A stretch of 64,000 bases of DNA from Acridotheres tristis (GCA_037013685.1 CM072889.1:2861976-2925975), one strand, 5' to 3'; shown: positions 1-14,752, counted from the stretch's first letter. Numbers and translations are program-made. Notes: generated from the sequence alone by a model not told the origin.

Positions 1-593
1 CCTCCGAACAGTTGCACAAACCGAGCTGGCAGTTTTGTTTCTTAACAGTAAGTGTAACACGATGCTACAAAAGTAAACCAAAGTTAGACATCTAAATCTG
101 TTTATTCCCTGAATTAAATTAAACGGATGAGGTCACATTTGTGTATATAGAGTATTGGAAGAAAGATGCAGCTGTCTTGAGGATACCTCTGATTGCCATG
201 TTAATGCCTTGTTCACAATGCTCATTAGCCCCCTGTTGCTTTCGTTTAGCATAATGAGCCATGCTGAAATTTATTTATTTTTTGATTAAAGCAAGTAGTG
301 CTGACAGCAGGCACTGTCTGGAGGAAAAATGCAGTAGAACAAAACAATATTGGTGTCCTGAGTGCACAGGAATTTAGTGGCTCTGCCCAGCCTCACCCTG
401 CTGTTGTCCCTCAGGAAAAGGAATCTGGAGAGCTGGGGGTGGCCACAACACGAGCCAGGTAAAAACCTTACCAACAGGCCATGGTCTGGCAGTAACAGGT
501 CCAGCAAAGACATGGACACATGTCAGTCCAGGAAACCCAAACAGCAGTTCAGGAATAGAGTTAGCAGCAAAGACACCAACAGGTCACCTCTGT
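1..593. other. Non-coding flank, nothing recognised
   Basis: This is unique-looking AT-rich DNA. I see no splice-bounded coding segment, no repeat family I can name and no RNA gene. Open frames here run into the CR1 element on the right and have no protein-like composition. Confidence 0.6.
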
Positions 594-1066
594 CATCCCA
601 GCATGAGAAGGACATGGCTAGGTGGGTCCAGAGGAGGGCCACCAAGAGGATCAGAGGCTGGAATGCCTCTCCTGGGAAGACAGGCTGGGAGAGCCCAGGG
701 TGTTCAGCCTGGAGAAGAGAAGGCTCCAGGGAGACCTTAGAATCCCTTCTAGTGCTGATAGGGGCTCCAGGAGAGCTGGAGAGGGACTTTGGACAAGGGT
801 CTGGAGTGACAGGAAAGGGGAGTGGCTTTAAACTGAAAAGGGGCAGATTTAGACTGGATATTGAGAAGGAATTCTTCCCTGTGAGGGTGGTGAGGCCCTG
901 GCACAGGGTGCCCAGAGAAGCTTCCACATCCCTGGAAGTGTCCAAGGCCACGTTGGATGGGATTTGGAGCAACCTGGGATAGTGGAAGGTGTCCCTGACC
1001 ATGGCAGAGAGTTAAAAGTGAATGAACTTTAAGGTTCCTGCCAACCTAAACTATTCTATGGTTCCG
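594..1066 (+). mobile_element. CR1 LINE, 5'-truncated 3' end
   Basis: The segment follows the avian CR1 3' consensus along its length. In order it has an AGAAGGACATGG block, a GTCCAGAGGAGGGCCAC block, a TTCAGCCTGGAGAAGAGAAG block, a GGTGGTGAGGCCCTGGCACAG block and a TGCCCAGAGAAGCT block. It then has the terminal CATGGCAGAG...TTTAAGGTTCCTGCCAACC and ends in ATTCTATGGTTC, which resembles the usual 8-bp CR1 terminal repeat. It holds only the last part of ORF2 and the 3' UTR, so it is a dead 5'-truncated copy. Open frames across it on both strands are by-products. The exact 5' edge is uncertain by some tens of bases. Confidence 0.92.
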
Positions 1067-4000
1067 TTTAAACCCCGGGGTTAAATAAAGTCCCTGTCCA
1101 AGAGTGTGAGTGGAAGCCCCAGCTGAGACTGGTCTGGGCAATTAGGGCCTGTTAGTGCAGTCAGGGCCCTGACAGCTGTTGGACAAGAAGGCACACTTGG
1201 GATGAAAGGAAAATGTTAATTTTTCAAGTGTTGGAGATGAGGTTCAGCACCTGGTGAAGGACAGGATAATTAAATGTTAGAGATTTGGACTGGGTTTTTT
1301 TGTGCATCACTGAAAGTCAGTTTCTTCTGCAGCTTGCAGTTCCATCTTCATGCTGGATAGAGGCTGGAAGAAAAATTATTCCCATGTAAAATTGCTGTGA
1401 CTTAAATTTGTGTTGAAGTTTTCACTGGAGGATACAACCCACTTGCACATTGAGTCAGGCTTGCTAGGGTGATTTTAAACGGAAGAGAAAAGGGAAAACC
1501 ATCCATTAAGGCACTCAATTTCATGCTAATTTGTACCTGCTGTTTTAATTAGAAGTTGCTAGGGCATAAGGAGAATTTTGCCCATGAGTGCTTATGCTGT
1601 GGACTGTAAGAACTACAGATCACTCTCAAAATGAGGTACTTGGAGCTGATCCTGTGCAGTTTTAAGGCAGGTAGAGGTCATGTAATCCAGGCTTGGTGCT
1701 GTGCCTTCTTTCATGGCTGCCTCTGCCCTGTGTTCCTAGAGATGAACCACACAGTGATCCCACTCACAGAACTGACCTGACTGTGATTTGTTTGCAGTTA
1801 CATCAGCTCACTGAGCTGCACAAGCAGCACTACCAGCACAAAGGATGTGGCAGAGCTCTGGTACCTTAGATTTAATCCACCTTAAACACTGGGGGATTGC
1901 ACCTCTGTTCACACCTTCGTTGTCATAAACTGCAGGCACATTCTCTGAGCCTGGTGGCCCAGGCAGCTTTTGGGGCAAACCCTGTGTGAGCCTAGCCCTG
2001 CCTGGGCTGGGCAATCTCTCTTTGCAGTGCCAGTTGTCTCTCTCCAATCTGTATGTGTGTGGTATTACCAGGGACAGTCCAGAAATAGGAGTTCAATCTG
2101 ACATAATGTGGTCCTGGACCCCTGGGAGCAGCTTGGAAAGGGCTGAAATGGAAAATAGGTTATTGTGAGAGCTTGCTCCCATCTGTGCTTTGTAGGGCAT
2201 AATTTATATTCCGATATTTTCTTCCTGTGATAACATCTGGGCAAGAAAGTGAAGATGTCACGAGTGCAAGCTGTTTTTTATTGAGAGAGGAATGACATAT
2301 CCCTCCCCTCTTCTCCTTAGCTGGTATTTGAAATGTTTCTGGATGGCTCAGTTTTGAGCATTGTTGCTTTGTATTCAGTTCAGCTTTCCACAATTTGCCC
2401 AGAAAGCTCTATAATTATACTATTCAGGGGTAAGAAAGTGCATGAAAATAATCTAGTCAGCTCACATCTTTGTTTCTGAAAACTGCATCCTGCCTTTAGT
2501 TTGCTCTAAGGCTGACCCACAACTGTGGAGATAAAACTCTGCTGACCCCTGAAATGCATGGACCACAGTGTATCAAATAATGAATCATTAAAAAATATAC
2601 ACCAACAGGAAGGCAGGAAACCTGTATGAGTCTACAAACTTTGATTTTTTTTTGAAGGAAAAAAAGCCAGTGACTGGATAGCTATTGACTTTCCTTTCCC
2701 TTGTATTTTGTGCACAGATTGATTCTCCATGTGGCTTGTCCTATAATGATTCAGCAGATGACATGAGGCACAGGAGAGCAATTAGACTTCTTCACACTAA
2801 ATTTATGTCATATTTCAGTACCTTTTCTATGTCTATAAATGTGCAAAAAGAGTGAAGATAGTCCTACTTCTCTTTCCAATTTGCTTTATATAAATTTGAA
2901 CTGAAAAAATGGTTGCTTCCTTTTACTCTCTCATTGAGATGTAGTGCTGTACCTACGAGGGTTGATATTTTTGTTACTGTGGGCAGTTTTGAAAATCAGA
3001 TAGAGGATCTTTTGGGGAATAATTCCTTCATATTACTGTAATTTGGAGATGCTTGGCCTGGGAAGATAACAGAATAGCTTTTGTCAGGCAAATGTCAATA
3101 GTATACTTTGAAATATTCCATCCCATTTCTACATCCTTTGGATTGTCTCTTCGTGGGTTTTTTATTTAGCAGCTGGATTGACAGGTGGATACACAAAGGC
3201 TCAGACTGCCTGGAGACAGGGAGATGTTGGATCACCTCCTCCTCGGGGCTGACTGGCAGAAGACAGACAGCAAAGCACATGGAGGAACTCATCTGACTAA
3301 ATATCTCGTGTGGAGTGGAGGAGGAGGCTGTGGCTTAGCCAGAATGTGTCCACCATCTGACAACTCTCCTGGATTTTTCCGAATTTTGCCACATTTGATG
3401 GTGTGCCTTGAAGCCCTTGGTTCTGGAATTATGGAATCAGTTTTTAAGGCCTCATGTTTCTGAAGAGGAGACGGAAAACCACTCAGTGACTCTTAAGGCC
3501 CTGAAGACACAAACAATATTTGTTAGAGATCTATAACTATGTATCTGTTTGTTACTCCTGTTTTGCTTTGTATTTAAACAATGTAATGATTCATTGTGAC
3601 CTGAGCTTCAGGAAGCTCGGAGTTTACTCATTTATGAAAATCAAGTGCTGCTGGCCTTTTCTCTCACTTGAAACATGAGGACATCTCTACACTGGGATAC
3701 AGCACATGCTGTGTTTCAATCTTTCTTACAGGGACTGTGGCTCAGCTGATTTGTACCAACCCTGCTCCTTACTGATGCTTGAGGCCTCTGCTAATATTCT
3801 GTGAAAATTAAGTGAAATGCTCGCCTTAAAGTACCAGAAAATGGGTTTCATATCAAATAAAGCTCCTCAAAGCTGGCTAATTTTCAGTAGTGTTTGGGTT
3901 ACTGGGAGATTAGAGGAAATAATCTGAAGAGCAGTGGCAAACCAGGCCAGTGTGTAGGGGTAGGAGGGATCTGAGGTGTGCTGCAAGGAGCGTTATCCTG

Positions 4001-5924
4001 GCTGTGTGGTGATGTCTCCTGGTAACTGGTGCCCTCCTCCCCCGGGACCCTCCACTTGTGACAGGCTGGTACTGCTCCTTGCTGTCTGTGGAAAACACTC
4101 GCTACCATTCCTGCCTGCTGGCCACCAGCAAACACCTCCACAGCAGTCCACCATGCCACTTCACATCCCTGCATAATCCCTCTGACAACCAAATCTATTA
4201 AAAATTCATTTTCATCCAGGCAAATCAGACTCCCTGAAATCAATTGAGCTTTGTTCTCCGAGGGCAGCTTGTGCTGGTGCAAATATAATCAAATCCTGAG
4301 GTGCCTTGCATGCATTTTTACAAGCACTGAGATGGAATTTGTGTTTCGATTATTCTTTTTGATGTGCATTTTTGAAGGAAATTAGAATATTATGCTCAAG
4401 TAAACCAACAGTTTTAGATCTTTAGGAAGGAACTCCAAGTGAGCTGAATTACTTTTCCCAGACCGTCCCAATTATACAAGTACATAAAAACATCTCTGTT
4501 TGCTATGTATCATAAAAATAGGTAAGGAGGTGAACCCAGTGTGAACTCAGACTAAATTTCACTTCTGTCCACTTGCCTGCTCGAGACAGCAGCAGTTCAC
4601 ACAGACAGTTTGAATTGTTTTCCAGAAGTATTCAGGGACTCCTAAGTCAGTCCATTGATGAAGTAAATGGATTTTGGAAATATGTAGACTTGCTGAATAT
4701 GCTTTGCAATTAATGAAAAGCTGCTCTAATTCTGCCAGAAAAGCAAAGGGGTGTTGGGCAGACGTGAGCAGTGGTGTTTATACCAGGAGAGGGCTGCCTG
4801 CCTTGGCTGCAGTGAGAGCACCCAGCCTGCAGGCTCCGTTTTGCTCCATCTTTTCTTCACAGCCTTAGCATCTTCCCATTTGCAATGCCTGTTTTTAATT
4901 GCCAAGCTGCCTTTCAGAACCAAAGTGAGATAGTGAAGGCATTTGAGATTCAACAGCCACGACCAGCACAGATCAGCTCAAGGTGTGAAAATCCAGTGAT
5001 ATTTCATGGACTGAACTGCCTGTTTGCAGCCAGTCTTGTTCAGAGGAGCTGTGCCCTCTGCATCATCTCCTGCTGCTTTGCAACAGCACTAGGGGTGCTA
5101 AAAGCAGTGACAGTCATGATGCATTTCTCTCTGCTGTTTGTTTGTGCTAACAAGATGATAGCTTATCATTTACAAGCAGTCTAGTTTCCATTAGACATTA
5201 GGGATCACAGCAGCCACGAGATACTCAGCAAAACCACTGAGCTCAAGTTGGAGATTCTTTAACAGCTCTGGGCCCCCTGGTTTTATTTGTGTGCATGACA
5301 TACAGTGTATACTGAGAAGAATCAATACCAGAAACATCTTTGCATGCATTTCCTGTTTATGGCCTTCTTTTCATCACCAGAAATGCTAGAAATGTTTTAT
5401 TCAGAGGCAAACCAGGAGGTTAATGGTATGCAGTGAATTTCACAAAGATGAAAACTTGTGGCTTTTATTTTTTAATGCTCTAAAGATATATGCAGAGAGA
5501 CATGTAAGAGACATCTAAAGTAATATTTACACTTACTTTTTGAATGTGTGTGCATGTGTACTTTATAAATAAATCCTCTTATTTAGGTATCAACATATAC
5601 TGGTGAATCTTCTTTCAGGATTTCTTGTGTCATAATTCCAGAATAACATTAAGCTACTTAAAATAAATCATCATTCTACAACTCACTGGGAAATATTGGA
5701 CCAGATTCACCCCAGATATGACTGAATTGGCTTAGATCTAAATCAGAGTTTGGTTACATTTGGGAGAGCCATTAATAATGCATGTACTAATGTCAAAACA
5801 AGAATATTTTTCATTATCTTGCCTCTAGAGAAAGCTTCTGAACTCAGATTAGTCCTGTTTGCTTCACCCTTTAGCACACTTGTACATGGCCACCTGTTCT
5901 TTCATCCACAGTAATCCTGCTTTT

Positions 5925-5946
5925 CCCTCTCCCTCTCCCTCTCCCT
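5925..5946. repeat. (CCCTCT)n simple repeat
   Basis: About three and a half head-to-tail copies of the hexamer CCCTCT, a short pyrimidine-only tract. Confidence 0.85.
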
Positions 5947-7770
5947 GCTGAAACCAAGAGCTGTTCAGCTGCTGAATGTTTGTGTTCATTAAGCAAGTCT
6001 TTGTGTACCAACGTTTCCTGTTACAAAACACTGTTCTTGTCACTGTGCCATCTTAAAATGGTGATTCATGGTTAAATCTGTCCAAATGAAGGGCCTTGGT
6101 TTTGGTTTTTTGATTTGTAAAGGTATCAAGATTGGGCTGAGGGTAGACTGAAGCCCTCAATCTGTCCAAAGGTGAGGTGAGGCATGGCAGATGTACAGAC
6201 AGGTCAGCTTTCCATGCCTTGCTTGGAAGGTGGAACTATTAAAGCTGAAAAATTCTCACTTTGCAGCACAGTCCATGTTTAATCCTTTTGGTAATGGCTC
6301 TGAGGTTTCAGTGTGGCTATGGGCAGCTGGCCATCAGAAATTGGGCTGAGGAGCCTTGCAGGCTGCTGGGGCACCATTGTGTAGAACAGTGTCAGGTTGC
6401 TGTCACACAAAGCTGAACTTGACCCAATGTCTTTGCCATGAAGCAAATTATGTTCCTTTCTTGTCCCTTATCAAAGGGATGGAATTGCCTGACAGCACCC
6501 ACACTTACATGTTGCCACTTCTGGCATAACTAGGAAAATAAATTAATTTTTCCAAAGGTAATGAGCTTGATATTAAAGAAGTGATTCATGCCTAAGATCA
6601 AAAGGAAATGTCTTCTGAAGGAGTGTCCCATGTCCCTCCAGGGCCTTAGATTTCTGTCATCATAGGCAAAATCATTCTCTTTGGTTTCTCTGAACCTGGA
6701 ATTTTATTTTTTATTTTGTGAGGCAGTGACTGAGGATTCAGGTAAAATCTTCATTGATTCTGAGACTGGTATTACACAAGGTACTGCTGGGATATAGTGG
6801 TCCCTTACTGTTTTCTGTTTATGAACAACCTACCCCAAGGCACTAATTAGCTGGAGGAGTTGCATGTACACAGCACTGGTTTGTTCTTCTGTAAAAATAC
6901 ATTTGGGGTTGATGTGACTTGGCTTAATTGTGAACATCCTGTGTTTTCTGAAATCAGCAAGGTAACAGCAAAAATTTGCGAGACTGGTATTTTTCACCTA
7001 AAAACTAATTATAAATATTTGGTTAATTCTTAATAACAACCATCCTCATCAAGGGATTGTTAGATGCAATAAACACATTTGAATATTTTTGTTTATCATC
7101 CACAAAATCTGGCCACATCTTGTTTGCACTCAATAAGATCTATCCTTGGGGGTTGGTACCTTTGTTCTGTGGTTGTCATCAGCTATTTTCTCATCCCAGG
7201 TGCTGTGCAGGCTGGAAGAAATTCTTCTGTGTGCCTTACTTTGACATGCAAATATAATTTCTGCCATTCCAGGTGTTTCTGTTCTGCCTTCAAGGATGCC
7301 TGAACAAACACAGGGCAAAGCATGGCTGGTTGTAATCTGTGGTTTCTGAGATTAGGTAATGCAGATGCCTTAAACTCTTAAACTCTTAAAAAATAAAACT
7401 GATCTTAAGTTTTATTTTGTTTAGAGGAAGAAGGTTCACATCAGACTCAGATGAAAGTCTTGAAGATATTTGTGGGTTCTAGATAATAATGATACATCAG
7501 TTTTAAATTGAACTCTGCTTCAGAAGTGGCTGCAATAGGAGGAACCAGCATGATCTCCATGGGTTTATGTAACAAAAATGAACACCAATTATAGTGCATT
7601 TTTTCCACTGGGACTTAGCCCATCATTTTGTCTAATTATGGTGTGAATCCCAGAATGGAGAAACCCTTCCTCTGTAAAGAACTAATTCCCCCTAGAAATG
7701 CTAAAAATCTTAAAGAACTCCAATTATAATGAATTTTGCAATAGCTAAAGAAAGCCTGAACCAGCCACAG

Positions 7771-7806
7771 AAAAAAAAAAAAAAAAGAAACAAAACAAAA
7801 AACCCC
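7771..7806. repeat. A-rich simple tract
   Basis: Sixteen consecutive A residues followed by GAAAC/AAAAC-type A-rich sequence. I see no LINE or processed pseudogene immediately 5' of it, so I do not call it a retroposed tail. Confidence 0.8.
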
Positions 7807-10800
7807 AGAAAAACATAAAGGTCTAGCATGGGAAACAAAGCAGGAATGTGTAATAGTTTGTATAAACTCCTCTTATACTTTATCTAGGCTTGTACTAAAT
7901 AAAATGACTGATCTCTGAAATGTTACTGTCAATTGATTGGTGATGGATTTACTGACCTACAATCAAGGAATATTGTTGGGTCAGAGAAACTTGGCAAGAA
8001 AGTGGCTGAAAACACGTTCTACACCACTAAGAAATTCTGAGGCAATGAGACCAGTAGTTCTGTCACCAGACACGTTACATCTCAGAATGGTTTGCTTGTG
8101 GTCAAGAAGGGAAAAATCTCTGATTTCCTCACTCACAGCCCTATTCTTCAGCCCAAGTTCCAGCATTGATTTGATTGGATTTCTGCAGAAATGAGATGGG
8201 TCACTGAGCTGCAAAGCTCTGCTGAGGGTTGTTCAAAAGACTACTGAGTGACAAAAAAGTCAGCAGAGAGGAGAACTGCAAGGCTTCTTTGGCACAACAG
8301 AAGATGAGAATGACAAAGATTAGACTGTGGTCACTCAGGGATGAAAACTCCACATACATGTATTTTATTTTGCCTGATGTTCTCTTATGAGTTTTAAACT
8401 AGCAGTATTAAATAAAGAGGCAATGTTTAATATTGAAATTGCCTTCCCCAGCTGTCTGGTGAAATGGAATCCAACCTCTTATTTTCCTTTAATAGAATGC
8501 AATATATGTTCATACTTCATAACACTGAATGAAAGATCTTTCACACTCACTTACAAGAAAGAATAAACAGCCTTCCCCAGAGCAAGACTGCATTTATTTA
8601 CAGATTGGTCTGCTAAAAAAACCCGAACCAAATGATGATTACTGCTGCAAGGTAATACCCTGGGAAGTGAAAACCTGGTACAGCTGGTTCTAATCCCTTA
8701 AGGGAGTGACAACAGTTCTCATGGCTTCCTGGCTGTAGAGATGTTTGTCATGTTTGTCTTTCCTTCAAAGAAACCATTGAGAGAATTTATACACCCAGAA
8801 AGACAAAATCTCTGTTAGACAAAACCTTGCAATTCTCAAATCTTCCTGCTTCAGTAACACGGAACTCAAACCATGTAGTAGAAGTCCAGGGAGAGCTGGT
8901 TGTATTCTCCTTATTTTACCTTTAAATTACATTCAAAGATTTTATCTAGATAATTTCTTGCTATCAGTTTCCTGTGTTCTTCTGTGAGTGGTTGTCACAG
9001 TGAGGTGCTAAGGTAAATGGAGGCAAACTGGGCACAGCCAAGCTGTGTTTGCTGTAGCTGATGTCAGTGGAAGGGTCTTTTTGCTTGTCCAAAAAGATTT
9101 TCAAAGCAGGCTGTACCTAGAAAAAGCAGACTCATGGTCTGTCTGCACTCCCAAGTCCTAGGCTGGCAGTGCAGCTTGGGCTCCTGCATTTGGTTTGGCT
9201 GTTTCTGGTTTCTCAGCATCTGCTGTGAGGGAGGTCACATTGCTCTGAAGTGACAAATGGCTGATGTTTTTGTCCAATGTATCCTAATGTGTATTTTTAT
9301 TTTCTATGAACATCACTGGCACTCTGCTGTGATTCATTCTTGATTTACTGAGTGGCTGTTGTGTTTGGGTTCAGCTGGATCATGAATAAAACAGTAGGAG
9401 AAAGCTACAGTCACACATCCATCCACAGCACACCTTCCTTGGCCTTGCACACCTCTTACCTGGATTAATATTCTCTAAATAAAGTCATGGGTGCTTGTGT
9501 GCCTGCATAAACTGGACACTCTGCCCTAAAGTTTTCCTAAGTACCTCGCTCTGTCCCCTGCTCTTGAGGTGTGAATAATTCTTGTGTTCTCAAGTTTCCT
9601 CAGGAGGATAAAAAATTTTAAAAAATAAATAATGCTGAATTAATCAGTATTCATAAGATGGAAAGGCTTATCTGAGCTTTTAAGTGGCAGAAGTGACACC
9701 AAATGTAAAGGTCTTGTCTACAAGCTTTATGTCTGAAGTGTGACTTGCTCATGGATATGGAAAGCAGCTTTCTAGGGAAAGGCCTTCAAGACATCCCACT
9801 ACCTCAAAGTGTGATAAACTGTTCCTAATCTCTTTGTAATTGCTGTTGTCCAGCATGGGCCTTGAAAGCACTGAATTTCCACAAAAGGAGTTTTCTTCTG
9901 GGGACATTTTAAGAATTCAAAGCCAGTAAAATTAATTGAAAAAGTAGAAATAGAACAAAATCTCACCTAGGCTAGGTATACACTCAGTCTGTCAGCATTT
10001 ATTTTCCAACTTGCTTTGCAGCAAATTATTATTCTTATGAGCAGTGTGAGTGGAGGGAAGCAGGTCAGCAGAACAATGATGTATCTGTAGTAAATTGATG
10101 GATAGTTACCAGCAAAAGTCAAACAAAGGAAAAGCAGCCTCAGCACTCTGATCCCAGGGGTTTCTTCCTGAGAAGTTTGCAGAAATGCATATGGAGAATA
10201 TTGCTGTGCTGTGGTTATCTGCTACCCATCCCTTCAGTGTTGGTCGTGCTCTGAAACAATGAGCAGCTTGGAAATTCAGCACAGCATTAACCCAAACCAG
10301 GTGCATTCAGGGCACTTCCTGCTTTCCTGTTTTGTTGGACACAAACAACAACGACAACAACAAGCAATCACATTTCTTCCCCTCTAGGTGCCAACATGAA
10401 GTGTAAACTTCGTGTATGGTGTTCCTATCCTGAGAGAGTCAGTGCTGAAAGGGCTGTTCAGAGCTTTCCCAAGGCGTGAAAGCTCCAAAAATGGGAAATG
10501 TGAAATGAAAAATTTGTGAACAACAGCAAACCCACGTCAGTTTGATTCTGCAGTGACAAGCTGTAAGATTTGCCACTGAGTCTACTGCAGCAACCTCACC
10601 CCAGCCCAGACCTGAGATTCCTGGGGCATTCTGTGCTGATCATGCCACAGCAACTTGGACAGGTCCCTATCACCTAAAATTATGGAGTAACATTACAAAA
10701 AGTGCTGCATGTTACCTGCTGGGAGCATGAGTTCGTTTGAATTAGGATTGCTAAGGCATAAGGAGTTAACTGGAAACACCCAAAGACAGAATTCTGATAT

Positions 10801-11069
10801 GGGAAAAAGAATGGGAAGCTGGAGGATGCCAAAGCCCATGGTACACTCAAATCCAGCTCATGGCTCTGTGCTGTCCTGTAAAGAGTTTGCCAGTTCTGCA
10901 CTTACTTGCCCACACAGTTCAAAGGTAGCCCAGGGCCAGTTTGCTTCCAAATCTCCCCTGCATTGTAAGGAAGAACTTCTCTGCCTGTTTGCTCACACAT
11001 GCGGGGCACACAGAAATATCCCACACACATCCTACTTGATCCTTCAGCATTGTTGGTAGGGATGTGTTG

Positions 11070-11125
11070 GGGTTTTTTTTGGTTTTTGTTTCGGTTTTTT
11101 TTTGTTTGTTTTGTTTTGTTTTCAT
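11070..11125. repeat. T/G-rich low-complexity tract
   Basis: A run of T blocks separated by GG or G (GGTTTTT, TTTGTTTG, TTTTG units). It is low complexity and carries no gene. On the complementary strand it yields a lysine/threonine-rich spurious frame. Confidence 0.8.
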
Positions 11126-14100
11126 AAAACTATATAAATAAACTTCATCCAGTAGCTATTGTGATTCCAGTGTTTGAGGACTTGAAGAGGAACTGGCTTC
11201 AGAAGAACAGCTCAGCTTAAGAAAGATAAATTTCTTGCTTGCAGAGAAGAACAGATTTCAAACTTCAAAGAATGTTGCTGAGCTCTCATTTGGCTTTCAG
11301 GTGCCTTTTGTTGTCTTGTAATTGATTTTTATTAAATGGTACTGTAAGAGTAGGACTATGGCCATGCAAAGAGAATTAATGCAGAGAGAGTCAGCTTAGG
11401 AAGTCTGTGGCTATTAGCTTGATCAAATTATACTTTGAAAATGAGTTAATAAATCTAGAGGAGAAGAGAGGGAGGAGAAGGTCTTTTGAATTATTCATCA
11501 TTTGTTTGACAAGTTTACATAGCCATGAAATGCAGGTGGGAGTATATGGAGCGGGTTATTTATTAATTACATATGAGTTGCACAGACCTTTCTCTTGCAG
11601 CCAGATCTGCTTTCACAACTTAGCTTTGACTACAGCTGGGCAAATTCTTTTTGCCTTCACCTGAAGAAATTCTAAGTACCTTTGAAAAATCCAATCCATC
11701 AAAATTAAAATCCAGTTTATTTTTTTCACTCTTAGCATCTGTCATCTTAGATGATACTTTATTGTTGATGATTAAAGGACTGAGGAGGAAATGTTCATAT
11801 ATGACATTCTGGAGAGCAAGTGTACAAGAAACCAAATTTTCAGTGTGGGTTTTTAGGCTTTATTTTGATATCTGTGCCCACAGAATGAACACCAGGAATT
11901 GAAGACTGCTCTTACTCTTGCTGGAACTTCACAGCCTTCTGGAAAAGCCTGAGGAAGGTGAAGATCTGAGAGGGCTTTATGGAGTAAGGTTTTTGGCAGA
12001 GAGAATGCATAACATGCAGTTCCTTTTTGTGAACAAATGTGAAATCTGTGTCAGGAACCATAACTGAAAATACCTTCCCCAATCCACAAGTATTTTTTCC
12101 TTAACATTCTGTGTAGTCTTTTTTTGAACCCACTGCAAAGATCCAGCAGACTTCACCATCTCTTGCTTTATTTTTCTACCAAAATGTCAACATTTGAGTC
12201 TACAGCTCATGTACCAACAAAATACTGTTGGGGTTTCCCCTTACCAGATATATCTGCATCTGAATTTTTAGTCATGAATGTCATTGTACAACTGCCCATT
12301 TTTTTGCAGGGCACATGAATAAACTGTGAACAGACTTCCTTTCCATACCAGAATTAAGCTGAAGTGTAGGCACAACACAAGGATGTATCTTCTTTGAAAA
12401 AAAGTACAACCATTCCACGACTTCATCTCACTTGGAAAGCAGGTGACTTGTGGCAGCAGAGGAATTGTCTGCATGTCTCCTGCTCTCCAACCTGCTCTAA
12501 AACTGGAGCTGTCTGCACTTGCCTCACAAGCAGTGACCTCAGCAGTGACTGCAGGGTAAGGATAGGCAAGGATACACAAGTTCCTAGTGAGGACAAACCA
12601 CACATCTAAGTTTCCATTAATGCTGTCAGTTAAATGAATGGGCGACTTCACAGAATTTTGGGGTTTTGAACATTTTTTATTTCTTTTTCAAGTAAATCAA
12701 AAAAGTTCCTTTGGGAAGGATCAAGGATCAGGGTTGATCCTCTGCTGACTTATGTTGTTTGTCAAATCGAGTTTTTCTCTGCAGCCCTGAGAGGATATGA
12801 AAATATTTATGTTTATTCTGACATGGAGAAGGAATATATTCTACATATCAACCCTTTCTGCACGATACTTAAGGGTCTGTTAATACAGAAAATTCATGTT
12901 TGTGGATGGAAGTCATGTGGGTGAGATTATTCAAGGACTAATCCTGTATGGTTTGGGGAGCCACACCATAGTCCTGACAGCTCCCAGACTAAGAGCCCTG
13001 CGAGACTGGGGAGCACTGGTGGTTTTCTGGTGACAGGAGGCTCTCTCTGGGCTCACAGCCTCACCAGGGGTGGTGATGCTCAGGCGTTTTCTGCTCCTTC
13101 AGAACAAGATGTGGCTGTCTTCCCCTGCAGGCAGGGCATGGAGGAGGTAAGGAATTTACTCCACACTCTATTTGTTTCCAGTGTTTAGTGGGAATAAGGA
13201 TGGGGGCAAACTGTGCTGCTTCAAGTAATACTCACACAGACTGGTGGAGGGTTTCTTGCCAGGACACTCCCTGTGGCCAGCAGTTGGTTTGGAATGGTGC
13301 CACCACCTGAGCCTTTTTGTGACTGGTCCTTCAGATCCATGGGTGGGAACGTACAGAGCAGGCAGTGACTCACCACTGGTAGCACTATTTATTTTTGCCT
13401 ATTTATTTTTGTAAAAACCCCCATTTTCTACAGCAGATGGACAAGTGGGAAGGGAACAGCCTGCAGGAGGGGAAGGGTATGGCTGTGAGACCTGCAGTGC
13501 TCCAAGATGCTGCAAAACTGTGCAAAAGTTCCAATAACCACTTCTTAAAGCCAAAGAATGCCAAACTCCACTAGAGGCCACTCACCAAACACAGGCCAAC
13601 ACATCCCTGAAATCTGGGACACTGCAAATGATAATGAAAAGAGGGGAAAGGCATTCTTCTATTGCTCAGTGGGGAACTTTTTAAAATCTACTGGCCTTGT
13701 ACAGACAAATGAGGCACCCTGAGTGTCACTGGAGCTGTAGATGTGTCAAGTGGGACAGAGACTTTATGTGAAATGAAGATTTAGAAAGGAAAACTTGTCA
13801 TTTTCATGTGAGAAGATAGGGCTGCCTTCCATAAGAATACTATATAAAAATACCCAGTCTGCCCGAAGATACCATCTGATATATAAAGACATTACTCATT
13901 TATTTAAAGGATAGTTACTGAATAAGTTTCCAAGTGTTGTGAGACTCTTCTGAATTAACATTCCTTAGTGTGATGGAAAGAAGCTCAGTCCTGACCTGTA
14001 CCTCAGGGGCCATTTTGGCTGAGATCAGAGCTCTCAGAATTTGATACTATCATTTTCCATCAGTAGGTCTGATATTTTATGTCAATAAAAGTCTGTCAAT

Positions 14101-14604
14101 AAAAGCTGAGTCTGTCCTGCAGACTCTTGGATACAAGGCTTTTCTGCAGATAGTTGTGCTGGGAAGCCAATGTGGTTTAGTTGCTGATTTAGTATGTTAG
14201 AACATTTCTGGTCTAGGTAAGTCATAGCTTTTGAATGGAGCAGTTTTCCAGGGTAAGTCAGATGTTGAGCCTGGGCTAGGCTGCCTCATGATGGCTCAAT
14301 GAATGACACATACCAAACCAATTTGAGCAGCGTAGATTTTTGTTAATTTTAAATGTCATTGACTAACTCAGTAGCCATCTGTCTTAGTTGGATTAATAAC
14401 CTGATCATCACACAAAATTTTGGCTCTTGTGCAGTACTGAGAGTTGAGGAGCCAATCTTCAGAGGCGTGTGAAGCCACCATCCTGCCTGGTGTTGTCCCC
14501 ACAGAGGATAACCTGCATCCCACCATTTTTCCAAGGAAACACAGCCAAGCATGGCATGGAGAGACACTGCTGAGAGTGAATTTTTTGCGGTATTCCCTCA
14601 CACA

Positions 14605-14752
14605 ATCACTGGTTCACTGTCCCAAGACAGGTTGGATGGGGCTTGGAGCACCCTGGGATAGTGGGAGGTGTCCCTGCCCATGGCAGGGGGTGGAACAAGA
14701 TGATCTTTAAGGTTCTTTCTAACCCAAACCCATCTGGGATTCTGTGATTCAC
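14605..14752 (+). mobile_element. CR1 LINE 3' tail fragment
   Basis: This copy keeps the final part of CR1: AGGTTGGATGGGGCTTGG, then GGGAGGTGTCCCTGCCCATG, GATGATCTTTAAGGTTC and AACCCAAACCC. It ends TTCTGTGATTC, the standard CR1 3' terminus. It is heavily 5'-truncated and in the same orientation as the copy near 0.6 kb. Confidence 0.9.

Larger units (their letters stand above)
1067..14604. other. Long intergenic stretch, no gene recognised
   Basis: About 13.5 kb of AT-rich unique DNA with scattered short homopolymers. It contains a (CCCTCT)n tract, an A-rich tract and a T/G-rich tract, listed separately. The many short open frames are 60-130 codons, lack bounding splice signals, overlap on opposite strands and resemble no protein I know. 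Some AT-rich blocks with homeodomain-like TAAT cores, for example around 9.6 and 13.9 kb, could be conserved non-coding elements, but one sequence alone cannot show this. Confidence 0.55.

Noticed and set aside
362..1002. 206- and 159-codon frames on opposite strands
   Set aside because: They lie across a 5'-truncated CR1 element and are not host genes.
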